Source of the DNA: Anaerobacillus sp. CMMVII
GTDB lineage: Bacteria > Bacillota > Bacilli > Bacillales > Anaerobacillaceae
Direction: 5' to 3'
DNA length: 64,000 nt
Assembly: GCF_025377685.1 (NCBI RefSeq)
Contig: NZ_JACEHK010000008.1
Span: forward strand, 248,001 to 312,000
Shown here: in pieces, positions 45,112 to 54,433 of the stretch
How positions within the stretch are numbered: the stretch's first letter is position 1
Layout of the letters: every line of letters begins with the position of its first letter
Made by a program: the position numbers and the translations under genes
Notes under the pieces: generated by a model
Told to the model about the DNA's origin: nothing
Databases searched by the model: none
Seen by the model: the letters and a program-made list of their open reading frames with translations, nothing else

Positions 45112-45793
45112 TTGAACACAAATTATTATCATCTTTCAATTGAACTTATCGTTGGATTTTTCGCGCTTTTTTAGTGACGAAATTATTAGGAAAAACCCAA
45201 ATAACACAACTAACCCCATTTGATTTCGTTTCAGCACTTGTCCTTGGGGAGTTAATAGGTAATGCTATTTATAATAAGGATATTGGATTGCAATATGTTT
45301 TATATGCCATTGTGCTTTGGGGTACGTTTATTTACCTTCTTGAATGGATCACCCAAAGGTTTAAAAGACTCGCTCAATTCTTGAAGGAAACCCGGCAATC
45401 GTGATACGTAATGGGAAAATTGATCGAGAGCAACTTAAGAAAAATAAACTCGATCTTAACCAACTGCAACATTTACTGCGTGATAAAGAGATATTTTCTC
45501 TGCGTGAAGTAGAGTATGCGATACTAGAAGCAAATGGGACCGTCAACGTCTTAAGAAAACAACAATACGAAAAGCCGACAAATAGGGATCTAAATATTAA
45601 ATACCAGCCTGTTCATATGCCAATTGCCGTTATAAGTGAAGGAGAAGTTCTAACAGATAACCTTGAACAAGCAGGGTATGACGAAGACTGGCTCCTAAGA
45701 CAATTAAATGCAAAGGGGATAGTAAAGCCCAAGCAAGTATTTTTTGCTGAATGGCTAGAGGGCGATCAGTTGTATGTTAGTACATATATCTAA
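45112..45793 (+). pseudogene. DUF421 (YetF-type) membrane protein, two frameshifts
   Basis: TTG 45112 starts MNTNYYHLSIELIVGFFALF; one extra T in 45167-45172 continues LVTKLLGKTQITQLTPFDFV. The frame breaks again near 45388-45393, after FLKE, and goes on as AIVIRNGKIDREQLKKNKLD. Two or three membrane helices and the DUF421 cytoplasmic domain (REVEYAILEANGTVNVLRK) are then complete, about 228 residues. In B. subtilis relatives (YetF, YrbG) are spore- or stress-linked with no known reaction. Confidence 0.85.
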
Positions 45794-45805
45794 AAGAAAG
45801 TAAAT

Positions 45806-45831
45806 GACTATCGTTTGATAGTCGTTTTTAT
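45806..45831 (+). terminator. Terminator
   Basis: GACTATC (45806-45812), loop GTTT, GATAGTC (45817-45823), then GTTTTTATTT. Confidence 0.8.
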
Positions 45832-45962
45832 TTGGGAAACTTGTGGTTTATTTATTTACAATCTATAAATTTAGTATGTAAGAGATAAAGGTTATTGTCT
45901 TTTACTTGTCGAAGTAAAGTGCAATGTAATATGTGTTTTTGAAGAGTGCAAGGAGGAGTATC

Positions 45963-46474
45963 TTGAAGAAGAAATTAATACCAGCTTTATCGTTAATTCT
46001 AATTGTTTCTCTTATATTTAACTATTATTTTTATAAAGATAATAGTAGTTTCAAAGTTAGGCTTGGTGAAGAGTATCAACTGGCCACGAGATATGCAATT
46101 CATTATATTGACGAACCTACTTTAGTATCGTTTTAAAGGAATTGTTGAATGGAAATCCTTCACCGTTTGAACATTGGAATTGGGAGTTAGCGTCAATAAA
46201 TTCTACGCTTAAAAAAACAGGTAACATGCATTTTAAGATGTTGGGCGACCTGATCAATCACATTCCTAATCAAGTTTCAGTGTTAAACGAAAACAGTCGT
46301 GATGAAGAAAAGGAGATGATCAAAAATCGTATCTTGTTTCTCAATCAAATACTTAGTGAAATAGAGACAGACTTAGATGAAGATCCAATGCTATGGTATC
46401 AAGAAATATCCAATGTTAATTCTAAAACTTCAAAATTTGTCGAAGAACAACTTAAAACTGTTGTTAATTATTAA
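45963..46474 (+). pseudogene. Membrane-anchored hypothetical protein, one frameshift
   Basis: TTG 45963 after GGAGGAGTATC: MKKKLIPALSLILIVSLIFN is an N-terminal anchor. The frame stops in the T4 run 46131-46134; with one T more it reads LVSFLKELLNGNPSPFEHWN and continues to 46474, about 170 residues, mostly helical. Family not recognised. Confidence 0.7.
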
Positions 46475-46623
46475 AAAGTTTAATGAGGGAACCGTTTTTA
46501 ATGTTTTCTGAGGTCTTGGAAATTTTGAAAATAGGTAAACACTGACGAGAAAAGATCATATAAAAAACGGCTTCCTAATAGAGTAATTGAAAGGGGATTT
46601 ATGAAAATTTAGGGAGGTAGGGT

Positions 46624-47412
46624 ATGAATACATTGATAAACAGTAAGCTTTCTGAGGTTTTTGATGACTTTAAACGAAGTGTTGAGAATGTAATTGATTT
46701 GTGTACTTTAAAAGAAGAAAACCTACCAGACTTCTCCAATCCAATTATTCAACAACTTTACCTATTAAGACATTTACCAAATGATTTATTCGAGTATTAT
46801 CATATTTACAAACAAGTGATCGAACAAAAACATATCGATACTCCGTACCATATTTTCTCTCTTGGTGCTGGTAGTGGAATTGATTATTATGGCGTTGAAC
46901 TAGCATTAAAAGATGTCGGAAAAAGTGTTCGTGAATACGTTTATTACACTGGTATCGAAGAAACTGATTGGAGGTACCGGCACCCATTAAATAATCCAGA
47001 TTGTCGGTTTCTTTCGGGTGACTTAAGTAAGATTAATCGCGAAAAACTAGCGGATGCTAACATTATTATGTTTCCTAAATCAATGGCAAGATACTCTGAA
47101 AGCGCTTACGAGGAATTGCTTCAATTTTTAAAAAAAATATCCTTTACTGAGAGTAACTTGTACTTAATTTCCTCGTTAAATGATCTTGGCGATGAACTTG
47201 AAGAAGTCAGGTTTGCTAGGCTGCTTGATATTTTTGTAGCAGAGCAGGGCTATATAGATCTTGATCATGAGACTAACTATGATACTGGAGGTAACAAGGT
47301 TTCGTTTGATTATCCCAATCATATAAACGAATTCCTCATCACCCTACAATCTCAATGTAAATCATATGATCCTTATCGGAAGGAATGTAATACTCTTGTG
47401 AGTCGCTTTTAA
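46624..47412 (+). CDS. Methyltransferase-like protein of unknown role, 262 aa
   Basis: Residues about 73-90 (YHIFSLGAGSGIDYYGVELA) look like motif I of a class I SAM-dependent methyltransferase, followed by an acidic GIEETDW and SGDLSK where adenosine-binding residues usually lie. The rest, including the N-terminal helical part and two cysteines near the end (CKSYDPYRKEC), is unfamiliar. AGGGAGGTAGGGT precedes the ATG. Monocistronic. Substrate unknown; a non-catalytic Rossmann protein is possible. Confidence 0.6.
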   Translation: MNTLINSKLSEVFDDFKRSVENVIDLCTLKEENLPDFSNPIIQQLYLLRHLPNDLFEYYHIYKQVIEQKHIDTPYHIFSLGAGSGIDYYGVELALKDVGKSVREYVYYTGIEETDWRYRHPLNNPDCRFLSGDLSKINREKLADANIIMFPKSMARYSESAYEELLQFLKKISFTESNLYLISSLNDLGDELEEVRFARLLDIFVAEQGYIDLDHETNYDTGGNKVSFDYPNHINEFLITLQSQCKSYDPYRKECNTLVSRF

Positions 47413-47486
47413 ATCAGGGTTCGGTTTTGCAACGAAAATCCATAATAAATTATAATCTTAAGCGATTAACGAAATAAAGAGTTTGG

Positions 47487-47513
47487 GTGCAGTTTGATCT
47501 GCACTCTTTTTTT
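47487..47513 (+). terminator. Terminator of the methyltransferase-like gene
   Basis: GTGCAG (47487-47492) and CTGCAC (47499-47504), then TCTTTTTTT. Confidence 0.8.
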
Positions 47514-47627
47514 GTGAGGCTGACGATAGGATCAATATGATAATATCGTTGTTAAATTTCGTTTAAATGAAAACGAAAAAATGCATAAATGGGGTATTTG
47601 CTACTTGGTAAAATCCAAAAGCGAACC

Positions 47628-47662
47628 AAAAAAATGCCGAGCACTAGAATAGTACCCGACAT
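47628..47662 (-). terminator. Terminator of the luciferase-like gene
   Basis: On the minus strand ATGTCGGGTACT pairs fully (with G-U pairs) with AGTGCTCGGCAT, followed by T7. The 47514-47627 stretch shows nothing else. Confidence 0.75.
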
Positions 47663-47699
47663 CACGTTAGTATGATTAAAATCTAAGTAGGGAATCAAA

Positions 47700-48707
47700 T
47701 TAACGCTTAACAGCTTCCGCTAAAAGTCGATAAGTGTTGATTCGTTCTTCTTGATCAAATACATGGGTATTAACGATCATCTCATCTGCTCCAGTTTCAT
47801 CTAGGAATGATTGTAGCTTCTCTCTTACTGTTGTTTGGCTGCCCGTGACAGAGTAGTGAAGCATCTTTTGGACCAATGTTTTTTCATAAGGACTCCATAT
47901 TTCATCCATATTCTGAACAGGTGGTTTTAATTGTCCTGATTTTCCATGGATAATGTTAAGAAAAGCCTGTTCTTGGGAGGTAGCTAACCATCTTGCTTTT
48001 TCATCGGTTTCACTAGCGATGACATTCACTCCAATCATTACATATGGCTTTTCAAGGACTTGGGATGGTCGGAAGTTCTTGCGGTATAAGTCCAAAGCTG
48101 GTAATAGGTAATCAGGCGCAAAATGACTAGCAAAGGCGAATGGAAGACCTTGTTGGGCAGCAAGCTGAGCACTAAAGCCGCTAGATCCTAATAGCCAAAT
48201 TGGAATATCTAATCCTTCTCCAGGGATCGCTCTCACAGGGCTAGGAGTAGCAGGCTTTAGGTAAGAGCGCAACTCTGCTAAATGCTGCGGAAACTCACTT
48301 CCGTCACTTTGATGATTTCGGCGCAGTGCACGTGCTGTATGATGATCAGTCCCGGGTGCACGGCCAAGTCCAAGATCAATCCGACCAGGATACATCGATT
48401 CTAGCGATCCAAATTGTTCGGCGACGACGAGGGGAGCATGATTAGGGAGCATAATACCACCAGAACCAACACGGATTTTTGAAGTTCCAGCAGCAATATA
48501 GCCGATAACAATTGCTGTTGCTGAGCTGGCTATCCCAGGCATATTATGATGTTCAGCCACCCAGTAGCGTTTATATCCAAAATCTTCGACGTGTTGGGCA
48601 AGCCTTAGACTGTCTTTAAAGGAATTTGCTGCGGTGCTTCCTTCTAAAATTGGTGCAAGATCAAGGACGGAAAATTCTATATTGTGTAGACGTTTATTTT
48701 CAGACAA
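47700..48707 (-). CDS. LLM class flavin-dependent oxidoreductase (YwcH type)
   Basis: 335-residue luciferase-like monooxygenase of the MsnO8/YwcH group. Marks are [38 protein letters not shown] and [13 protein letters not shown]. It should use FMNH2 from a separate reductase to oxidise a small substrate; the substrate is unknown. ATG after AAGGAGGTTTTTTAG. Divergent from the VOC gene; the 48708-48989 region between them holds a TATAAT-containing AT-rich promoter area and no gene. Confidence 0.92.
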   Translation of the reverse strand: MSENKRLHNIEFSVLDLAPILEGSTAANSFKDSLRLAQHVEDFGYKRYWVAEHHNMPGIASSATAIVIGYIAAGTSKIRVGSGGIMLPNHAPLVVAEQFGSLESMYPGRIDLGLGRAPGTDHHTARALRRNHQSDGSEFPQHLAELRSYLKPATPSPVRAIPGEGLDIPIWLLGSSGFSAQLAAQQGLPFAFASHFAPDYLLPALDLYRKNFRPSQVLEKPYVMIGVNVIASETDEKARWLATSQEQAFLNIIHGKSGQLKPPVQNMDEIWSPYEKTLVQKMLHYSVTGSQTTVREKLQSFLDETGADEMIVNTHVFDQEERINTYRLLAEAVKR

Positions 48708-48989
48708 ACTAAAAAACCTCCTTAAGTAACTAGTAAAGTAAAGAGTACCATGATCATAAGTGAAATTGCATGAATTCTGCTTTCCTTGAGTGAATTTTTA
48801 CCTCAATCGAGTAAATCTACATTTGAACTTAGTAGCGTAAATAGTGAATGATGAAACTCATTAATTAGTTTCTATTAGAAAATGCTGGTTATACCTAAGA
48901 CATTTCAATAATAGTGGATCGTAGTGATTTTATGACTAGATTGTTATAATAATAATTGGAATTTACATAAGCAAAGGGGCATAACTAAC

Positions 48990-49389
48990 ATGGCTAAAAT
49001 TAGACCTTTTTTAATGTTTGAAGGAAATGCTGAGAAAGCAATCAATTTTTACCTATCAGTTTTTTCGGGATTCAGAGTTGCTCACCATCTCTCGTTATGG
49101 AGAAAACGAGGCTGGACCAGTTGGTACGGTGTATCAGGCGACATTTTCTTTAAATGGGCAAGAGTTTATGTGTATCGATAGTATTGCAAAGCACACCTTT
49201 ACATTTACACCGTCTATCTCGATGTTCGTAACATATGACAGTGAAAGCGAAGTAGATCACTCATTTGCCAAATTATCCGAAGCTGGTGAAATATTAATGC
49301 CCTTAGATACCTATCCATTTAGTGAGAGGTTTGCTTGGGTTCAGGATAAATTTGGTATAACATGGCAGCTAAGTCTAGAACCGAAATAA
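48990..49389 (+). pseudogene. VOC/PhnB-like protein, one-base insertion
   Basis: Reads MAKIRPFLMFEGNAEKAINF then YLSVFS; removing one G from the GGG at 49067-49069 gives DSELLTISRYGENEAGPVGT and an intact frame to 49389, about 132 residues. This is the PhnB/3-demethylubiquinone-methyltransferase-like branch of the vicinal oxygen chelate fold (FSLNGQEFMCIDS ... FGITWQLSLEPK), often annotated without known function. It is the only break in this window that needs a base removed. Confidence 0.82.
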
Positions 49390-49413
49390 TTCCACAGTAA
49401 GGAGCATAATAAA

Positions 49414-49844
49414 GTGAAACTTATCGTCAAAAATGAAATCTTAATTGAGGCAACACCCGAGAAAGTTTGGGAAGTATTAATTACGCCTAAATATATTTCA
49501 CAATGGGATGAACTCCCAGAAGACTATCCACTAGAAAAAATGACTGAAGGCAGTAAGGTTGTTTGGGACCTACCGAATGATGGACAGTCAATTACAACTA
49601 TTATTAAAGCCGTCGAAGAAAAGAATTGACCATTTCTCTCTACGTATCGACGTGGGAAGAAACCCCTCCTGTTGGCGCAATTGCCTACAAATACCATTTG
49701 GAAGCTAGGGATAATCAGACGGTACTGAGCATCGAAATCGGTGATTTTGCTTTACTTAAAAAAGGACAAATGTATTTTGATGCCTCTATTGAATTTGCAG
49801 AAAGCTCAAAAAAAGTGATTAAGACTTTAGCAGAAAGTCTATAA
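49414..49844 (+). pseudogene. SRPBCC (AHSA1-like) protein, one frameshift
   Basis: MKLIVKNEILIEATPEKVWE starts a START/Bet v1-like fold (activator of Hsp90 ATPase homologue family). The frame stops at 49627; one more A near 49624-49625 joins AVEEKK to LTISLYVSTWEETPPVGAIA and the protein runs to 49844, about 143 residues. It lies 24 bp after the VOC gene and probably shares its transcript; VOC/SRPBCC pairs are common in Bacillus. Confidence 0.82.
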
Positions 49845-49889
49845 TGAACAGCTTGAAGTTTCTCAGTTTAAGGGGAACTTCTTTTATTT

Positions 49890-50116
49890 GGCTCTTTTCG
49901 TAAACATTGCTCCTGCGGATACTCGTCGCACAAAAAAACTTGTTGCTTATTAACCTAAAAATTGGAAGGGTCACTTAGATGAAGAATTCCCTAGTAGAAA
50001 AAGTAAGAAAAGAGCAATGCTTACTAAATAAATAGTGATATCTTGGTGTTTATGTGTAAAAATCCGGCTTTTGGGATTTTTACGAAAGCAACAAACTTTA
50101 CAAAAACAGCTTTTTA
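49890..50116. repeat. Interspersed repeat family 2, copy c (MITE-like)
   Basis: Begins GGCTCTTTTCGTAAACATTG and ends with the complement of GGCTGTTTTTGTAAAGTTTG, a 20-bp imperfect terminal inverted repeat (15 of 20 matches). Internal blocks are shared with 17182-17412. Fills the 49845-50229 gap, which has no gene. Confidence 0.78.
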
Positions 50117-50244
50117 TTATACTGTTTTGCTTTTTTACTGAAAAAAAACTTAAAGATTGTAAAAATTTTCTGCATTTGGAATAATGGTAATGAAACGTCT
50201 AGGAGATTAATTAGATAATTATATGCAAAGTGAGGGATGATTTT

Positions 50245-51139
50245 TTGAGGAAACTATCTGAACGTCAGTGGTTCAATGCTAGTTCATTTTTGAAGACAAG
50301 AGCACGTAAGCTAGAAAAGGCATTATTTGAATACGAGTTTGAGAATGGTAGCAAGGAAAATGTAGTAAAGGAATTGGTGCTGTTTCAAAATAGTGATGGT
50401 GGGTTTGGGAAAGGATTAGAGCCTGACTTTAGGTGTGAACACTCATCTGCATTAGCCACAGTTATTGGTCTACGATATCTAACGTCGATCGGTATTGAAG
50501 AGACAAATGAGGTAGTAAAAAATGCTGTCGATTTTCTATTAAATACTTTTAATCGAGAGAAGATGGGTTGGGAGATTGTCCCAAAAGAAGTGGAAACAGC
50601 TCCGCGTGCTTTTGGTGGGACTATAAAGAAGAAGGTGAATGGGGAAATCCAAGTGCAGAAATTCTCGGCTACTTTCATCACTATCAAGACATCGTTCCAG
50701 CTCAATTTTAAGGGAACTAACAGATTATGCCGTTGAATACATAAATCAATTACAAACATATGAGCACCATGAGTTTCAAAGTCTGATTAAACTAGCTGAA
50801 AAACTTCCTGCCAAGGAGCATAAGCTAATTAAGAGCAAATTAAGAGAAATGGCGTATGATTGTGTGACAAGCGATCCGAAAGAATGGGAAACTTATTGCC
50901 TAACTCCTATTCAAGTAGTGCAGTCTCCGTGCTCTGGCTTTTATGATTTATTTGCCGAAATCATTCCTATTAATCTTGAGTATCTATTACTGAATCAAAA
51001 AGAGGATGGTTACTGGGATCCGACTTGGACCTGGGGCAGATTTGAAAAAGAATGGGAAACTGCAAAGGAAGAGTGGCGAGGTATCTTAACGCTTGATTAC
51101 TTAAAGGTGCTTAATGCATTCGATTTTCTAGAGAAATAA
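50245..51139 (+). pseudogene. Prenyltransferase/squalene-cyclase-like alpha-alpha barrel protein, two frameshifts
   Basis: TTG 50245 follows GAGGGA. The repeat-like LVLFQNSDGGFGKGLEPDFR matches QW-type motifs of terpene cyclase/prenyltransferase alpha-alpha toroids, but the protein (about 297 residues) is a stand-alone hypothetical. Breaks lie in T4 50610-50613 (restoring AFWWDYKEEGEWGNPSAEIL) and T4 50706-50709 (restoring AQFLRELTDYAVEY). The C-terminal NQKEDGYWDPTWTWG is intact. Confidence 0.75.
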
Positions 51140-51273
51140 ACTGCAGTATAGTGGTTAGTGCTTACTAATCTCTTTTCTTTTTGGGAAATTGCATTGGAAA
51201 AAATATTTTCAACACACTCACTCCGCCTAAATTGGTGCATAGAATAAATCATCAAACGGAGGAGTGATGGCAG

Positions 51274-51474
51274 ATGGCAAAAAAGAAAAAAGAGGTTTTC
51301 GTAGTAACAAATGACAAATATTCAACCACAATGAAAGTGGTAACTTCAAATACTTGCTTTGTCTGTAAAAATCAATGTGCTAGAGGGTTAGCGTATTTGG
51401 AAAGAATGAGTAAGCCTGGAGCAATAGGCAAAGGTGTTCCATGCATTTTGACAAAAGGGAAAGGATATAAATAG
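51274..51474 (+). CDS. Small Lys-rich cysteine protein, 66 aa
   Basis: MAKKKKEVFVVTNDKYSTTM, then NTCFVCKNQCARGLAYLER and a further Cys in GVPCILTKGKG. The four cysteines (C-x2-C-x3-C plus one) suggest a small metal or structural knuckle. ACGGAGGAGTG precedes the ATG. No membrane segment. Monocistronic. Related short proteins occur in Bacillus, but I cannot name a role. Confidence 0.7.
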   Translation: MAKKKKEVFVVTNDKYSTTMKVVTSNTCFVCKNQCARGLAYLERMSKPGAIGKGVPCILTKGKGYK

Positions 51475-51500
51475 CCCGAATCAGGGCTATTTATATTTTC
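51469..51500 (+). terminator. Terminator overlapping the 66-aa gene stop
   Basis: AAATAGCCC (51469-51477) pairs with GGGCTATTT (51484-51492), then ATATTTT. Confidence 0.8.
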
Positions 51501-51597
51501 ATAAATGTTTAATTTTTATGGTAGGATACAATAGGTGAGTAGAAAAAGATAGTATGTTGTGGTAAAAGTAAAGCGGGATAGATAGAAAGGTGTTACA

Positions 51598-52244
51598 ATG
51601 ACAAAAAAAATGAGAATTGAACAACCAAAAATTCCAACAAGTTTGAACCCAGTGAACTTTCAGGATGCTTTTTACGAAGAAGAGCCATATTTAACGGATG
51701 GGCTGATCGCCAATACGACGATTGAAAATGAGACCATTGAAAAGCTTGGTTTATCTAGAGTTATTTTTAAGAATGTAACCTTCGTAAATTGTTCTTTTAA
51801 CCGGATTGACTTAACAGATGTAATTTTTGAAAACTGTGACTTGTCCAATGCTAGCTTTATTGAAGGAATTATACATAGAGTGGTGTTTAAAGAATGTAAA
51901 TTAATCGGTTTCGATCTATCGGAAGCGAATTTAAAAAATGTAGCGTTTGAAAATTGCATTGCCAATATGAGTGATTTTGTAGAAGCTACTTTAAAACAGG
52001 TGAAATTTGAGCAGTGTTCACTGCAGAGTGCTAACTTTTATGATAGTAAACTTAGTGTAGTAAAGTTTGAACAGTGTGATATTAATGATATTAATTTTAC
52101 CGAAACATTACTAAAGGAATAGATCTTAGTACATGTACATTTGAGCTGTTAAACGTTGCCTTAGAAAGTTTAGATGGTTGCGAAGTTTCCCCTGAACAAG
52201 CCATCGGCTTTGCGAGGCTTCTTGGGTTAAAGGTAAAAGAGTAA
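51598..52244 (+). pseudogene. Pentapeptide-repeat protein, one frameshift
   Basis: From about residue 55 on, A(D/N)LxX-type pentapeptides repeat about every five residues (VIFENCDLSNASF, KLIGFDLSEANLKNVAF, SLQSANFYDSKLS), predicting a right-handed quadrilateral beta-helix. The frame stops at 52122; one A more near 52113-52115 continues KGIDLSTCTFELLNVALESL to CEVSPEQAIGFARLLGLKVK, stop 52244, about 215 residues. Such proteins can mimic DNA and protect gyrase (Qnr/YjcF type), but this function is not shown here. Confidence 0.82.
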
Positions 52245-52269
52245 ATGTTGGCTAATAATAAGGTTCACT

Positions 52270-52330
52270 TCGAAGAGGCTGTCCCAAAAGTGTCTGACAC
52301 TTTGCTTTTGGACAGCCTCTTCGAGTGATT
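52270..52330 (+). terminator. Long hairpin terminator with embedded AGTGTC-T-GACACT palindrome
   Basis: CGAAGAGGCTGTCC (52271 on) pairs with GGACAGCCTCTTCG (to 52323), and the loop arm contains the 13-bp palindrome 52289-52301. A T8 run follows. Confidence 0.85.
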
Positions 52331-52369
52331 TTTTTTAGCAGGCCAAACTATTTTGGAAGGTTAGCAAAT

Positions 52370-52408
52370 AGGTGCTTGGCAAGAGTATTGGCTAAGCACC
52401 TTTTTTTA
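52370..52408 (+). terminator. Second hairpin terminator
   Basis: AGGTGCTT (52370-52377) pairs with AAGCACCT (52394-52401), then T6ATG. No gene precedes it after the pentapeptide gene. Confidence 0.7.
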
Positions 52409-52505
52409 TGTGCAGGTTGGTTCCTAAATATTTATATTGTAAAAATTAACTATATTTGAAATAATTGTTTTTATTAGATGAAATATTTGCAAATAGGTGA
52501 ATAAA

Positions 52506-52840
52506 ATGGATGTGAATAGAAAAAAAGCGATCACGTTATTTTTGCTATTACTAGGTTTAATTGATGTACTTGGTTTTTTTGATATTTCCAAACAGGTGAA
52601 TTAGAAATTATTGATAAGTATCGAGTAGAACCAGTCAGGAGAGGAAATACGTACTATTATGAGCATCACCACTTTGTTTTTGAAATCAGGTATCGAGAGG
52701 TTGATGTATGGGTAACGGTTGCTGAATATGAACACTTTCAGGTAGGTGACAAGTTAAAGGCAGATTATAAGATCCCTATCAATCTACTAAGAGATCCGTA
52801 TATTAATAATCTTGTTATTGAAGTTGATAATGGGGATTGA
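52506..52840 (+). pseudogene. Small membrane-anchored protein, one frameshift
   Basis: ATG 52506 after AGGTGAATAAA: MDVNRKKAITLFLLLLGLID is an N-terminal anchor. The frame stops at about 52605; with one base near 52581-52586 it continues FQTGELEIIDKYRVEPVRRG and DVWVTVAEYEHFQVGDKLKA to the stop at 52840, about 112 residues. The second part resembles small OB-like extracytoplasmic domains. Family not recognised. Confidence 0.6.
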
Positions 52841-53029
52841 CGAGCTACTTTCACTAATACAGAGATCATATGGTCTAGATTGGACTTGTCAAAGCTGTAA
52901 GCACAGTAAATTAAGGATTAGATAACAAAAAAGGGAACTTTTTGGAAACTGCTTCGTAAATATGGTAAAAGAAGGCTAGCGAAACTTCTTGTAAGAGAAA
53001 ACTTTGGTTGTGTTGGGTGAACTTTTTCG

Positions 53030-53056
53030 CTTTAAAGCACTGGGGGTCAGACCCCC
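53030..53056. repeat. Short palindromic repeat, copy 1 (GGGGGTC-A-GACCCCC)
   Basis: A 26-bp block beginning CTTTAAAGCACTGGG is repeated exactly, in inverse orientation, at 55985-56010. The palindromic half is 53042-53056. The region 52841-53095 holds no gene otherwise. Confidence 0.75.
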
Positions 53057-53095
53057 ATAGAGATTTGCATAGACTAACGTGAGGGGTGTTGTTTA

Positions 53096-53535
53096 ATGGA
53101 TGTGGAAAATCCGGCGGGTTTTTGGGTGAGATTGGGTGCAAATATTGTAGACGGGATTATTTTATTTTCGTGTTGGGGTTCTTCTCCCTAGCTTTGTACG
53201 GTGAATTTTATAAAGAAACCTTTTCGTTCCTGGATATCTTTCATAGACTATACTACCTAATCTTGCCTATTGTTTGGTATGGCTATACGATTGGGAAGAA
53301 GGCACTCGGGATTCGGATTGCTAGAGTTGATGGAGAAAAAGTAGGCATCGGTACTATGCTTTTACGTGATATTGTTGCCGGGATTGTCTATGTGTTTACA
53401 CTTGGAATCGGCGTAATTGTAAGTGCTTTTATGGTGGGTTTACGTGAAGATAAACGTTCGATTCACGATTTTATTGCTGGAACTTATGTAACATACAATC
53501 CACCAGAATTGACAAAGCATACGGAATCTTATTAA
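53096..53535 (+). pseudogene. RDD family membrane protein, one frameshift
   Basis: MDVENPAGFWVRLGANIVDG is the RDD-type N-terminus; one more T in the run at 53160-53163 links it to IFVLGFFSLALYGE and the remainder, with two further helices and KALGIRIARVDGEKVGIGTM. About 146 residues with three transmembrane helices. RDD proteins are small membrane proteins, some acting as Na+/H+ antiporters; this one is unassigned. ATG 53096 has GAGGGGTG upstream. Confidence 0.82.
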
Positions 53536-53597
53536 AGGGCGACTTTGGTTGCCTTTTTTTGATAGATAAGAATGTATCTGCGTTTCTAGTACTTGGT

Positions 53598-53720
53598 GTC
53601 TAGCTCCACCGCCCAGCCCCTCGAGGTCAAATAACCTTCGAGAATAAAAGTGAAAGAGCACACTTTTTTTCTCGAAGAACATTTGCTAGTCGGGGCTTAA
53701 CAGGGCGCTTGCGCTTTTCT
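53598..53720 (+). repeat. Family 1 repeat, copy C (short form)
   Basis: TCTAGCTCCACCGCCCAGCC through CTCGAGGTCAAATAACC, CTTCGAG...CTCGAAG hairpin, ACATTTGCTAGTCGGGGCTT, to GCGCTTGCGCTTTTCT. This is the simplest copy in the window and serves as reference for the others. Confidence 0.85.
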
Positions 53721-53752
53721 AATTAGAAATTTAATACTCTAAGAAAAAATGG

Positions 53753-54244
53753 GTGATAACTTTGTTTCAAACAAACAGGTGTTGTATTAGTACCATTCAA
53801 AAATGCGATTACGTTGACGTGAAAAAATTATACCAAAATCAAGAAGTAAGAAAATATCTCGGTGGCATTCGTGACGAAGGTTCCATTGGAGTAGTCATAG
53901 AGGAGATGCTTCATTCCAATGAGCCTTCCTACTATTGGGTTGTTAAAGAACAAGTGACAAGGGAATTCATGGGTCTGGTTTCTCTTGACCAACATCATAA
54001 TAGGGTCGATTTCGAAGTTTCATATCAAATTTTACCGAAGTACTGGGGTAATGGATTTGCAACAGAAGTCGTTCAATTCATGATCGATTATGCATTCAAT
54101 GAATTAAAGCTTACTAGAGTCATTGCCGAAACACAAACTGCGAACAACTCTTCCTGCAGACTTTTAGAGAGGGTAGGAATGAAGTTAGAAAAGATCGTTA
54201 CACGGTTTGGTGCCGAGCAAGCTATTTTTTCGATCGAAGTGTGA
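53753..54244 (+). CDS. GNAT family N-acetyltransferase (RimJ/RimL-like)
   Basis: 163 residues. Acetyl-CoA binding region is YWGNGFATEVVQFMIDYAFN (R/Q-x-x-G-x-G/A type), followed by TRVIAETQTANNSSCRLLER and VGMKLEK, the typical RimL-like C-terminus. Substrate could be a protein N-terminus, an antibiotic or a small amine. GTG 53753 is used; a TTG at 53762 (MFQTNRCC) is possible. It is the first of three unrelated GNATs in the last 11 kb. Confidence 0.88.
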   Translation: MITLFQTNRCCISTIQKCDYVDVKKLYQNQEVRKYLGGIRDEGSIGVVIEEMLHSNEPSYYWVVKEQVTREFMGLVSLDQHHNRVDFEVSYQILPKYWGNGFATEVVQFMIDYAFNELKLTRVIAETQTANNSSCRLLERVGMKLEKIVTRFGAEQAIFSIEV

Positions 54245-54267
54245 GAACTTAAACAAGGAGGGTTTTC

Positions 54268-54425
54268 ATGAAGTATTTATTTTATGGTACAGTATGCTTG
54301 TTATCATCTTTATTATTTTAAATGTGTTTAACTATGACGGTTTCTATCTGATGATTAATTCTTTTGAATGGGCGACCCGTTACATCTTACCTTGGATTGC
54401 CGTTACTGGTTTATTGAGTTTGTGA
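54268..54425 (+). pseudogene. Small two-TM membrane protein, one frameshift
   Basis: ATG 54268 follows AAGGAGG, 23 bp after the GNAT gene. MKYLFYGT is followed, one base out of frame near 54292, by MLVIIFIILNVFNYDGFYLM and WATRYILPWIAVTGLLSL, two hydrophobic helices. About 52 residues. Not recognised; co-transcription with the GNAT gene is likely. Confidence 0.6.
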
Positions 54426-54433
54426 AATTGAAC

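Noticed and set aside
45174-45404. Independent small membrane protein
   Set aside because: It is the middle part of the DUF421 gene, whose start (45112) and end (45793) lie in neighbouring frames.
46624-47412. Phage-defence methyltransferase
   Set aside because: No restriction nuclease, no specificity subunit and no defence genes nearby; only motif I resemblance supports a methyltransferase at all.
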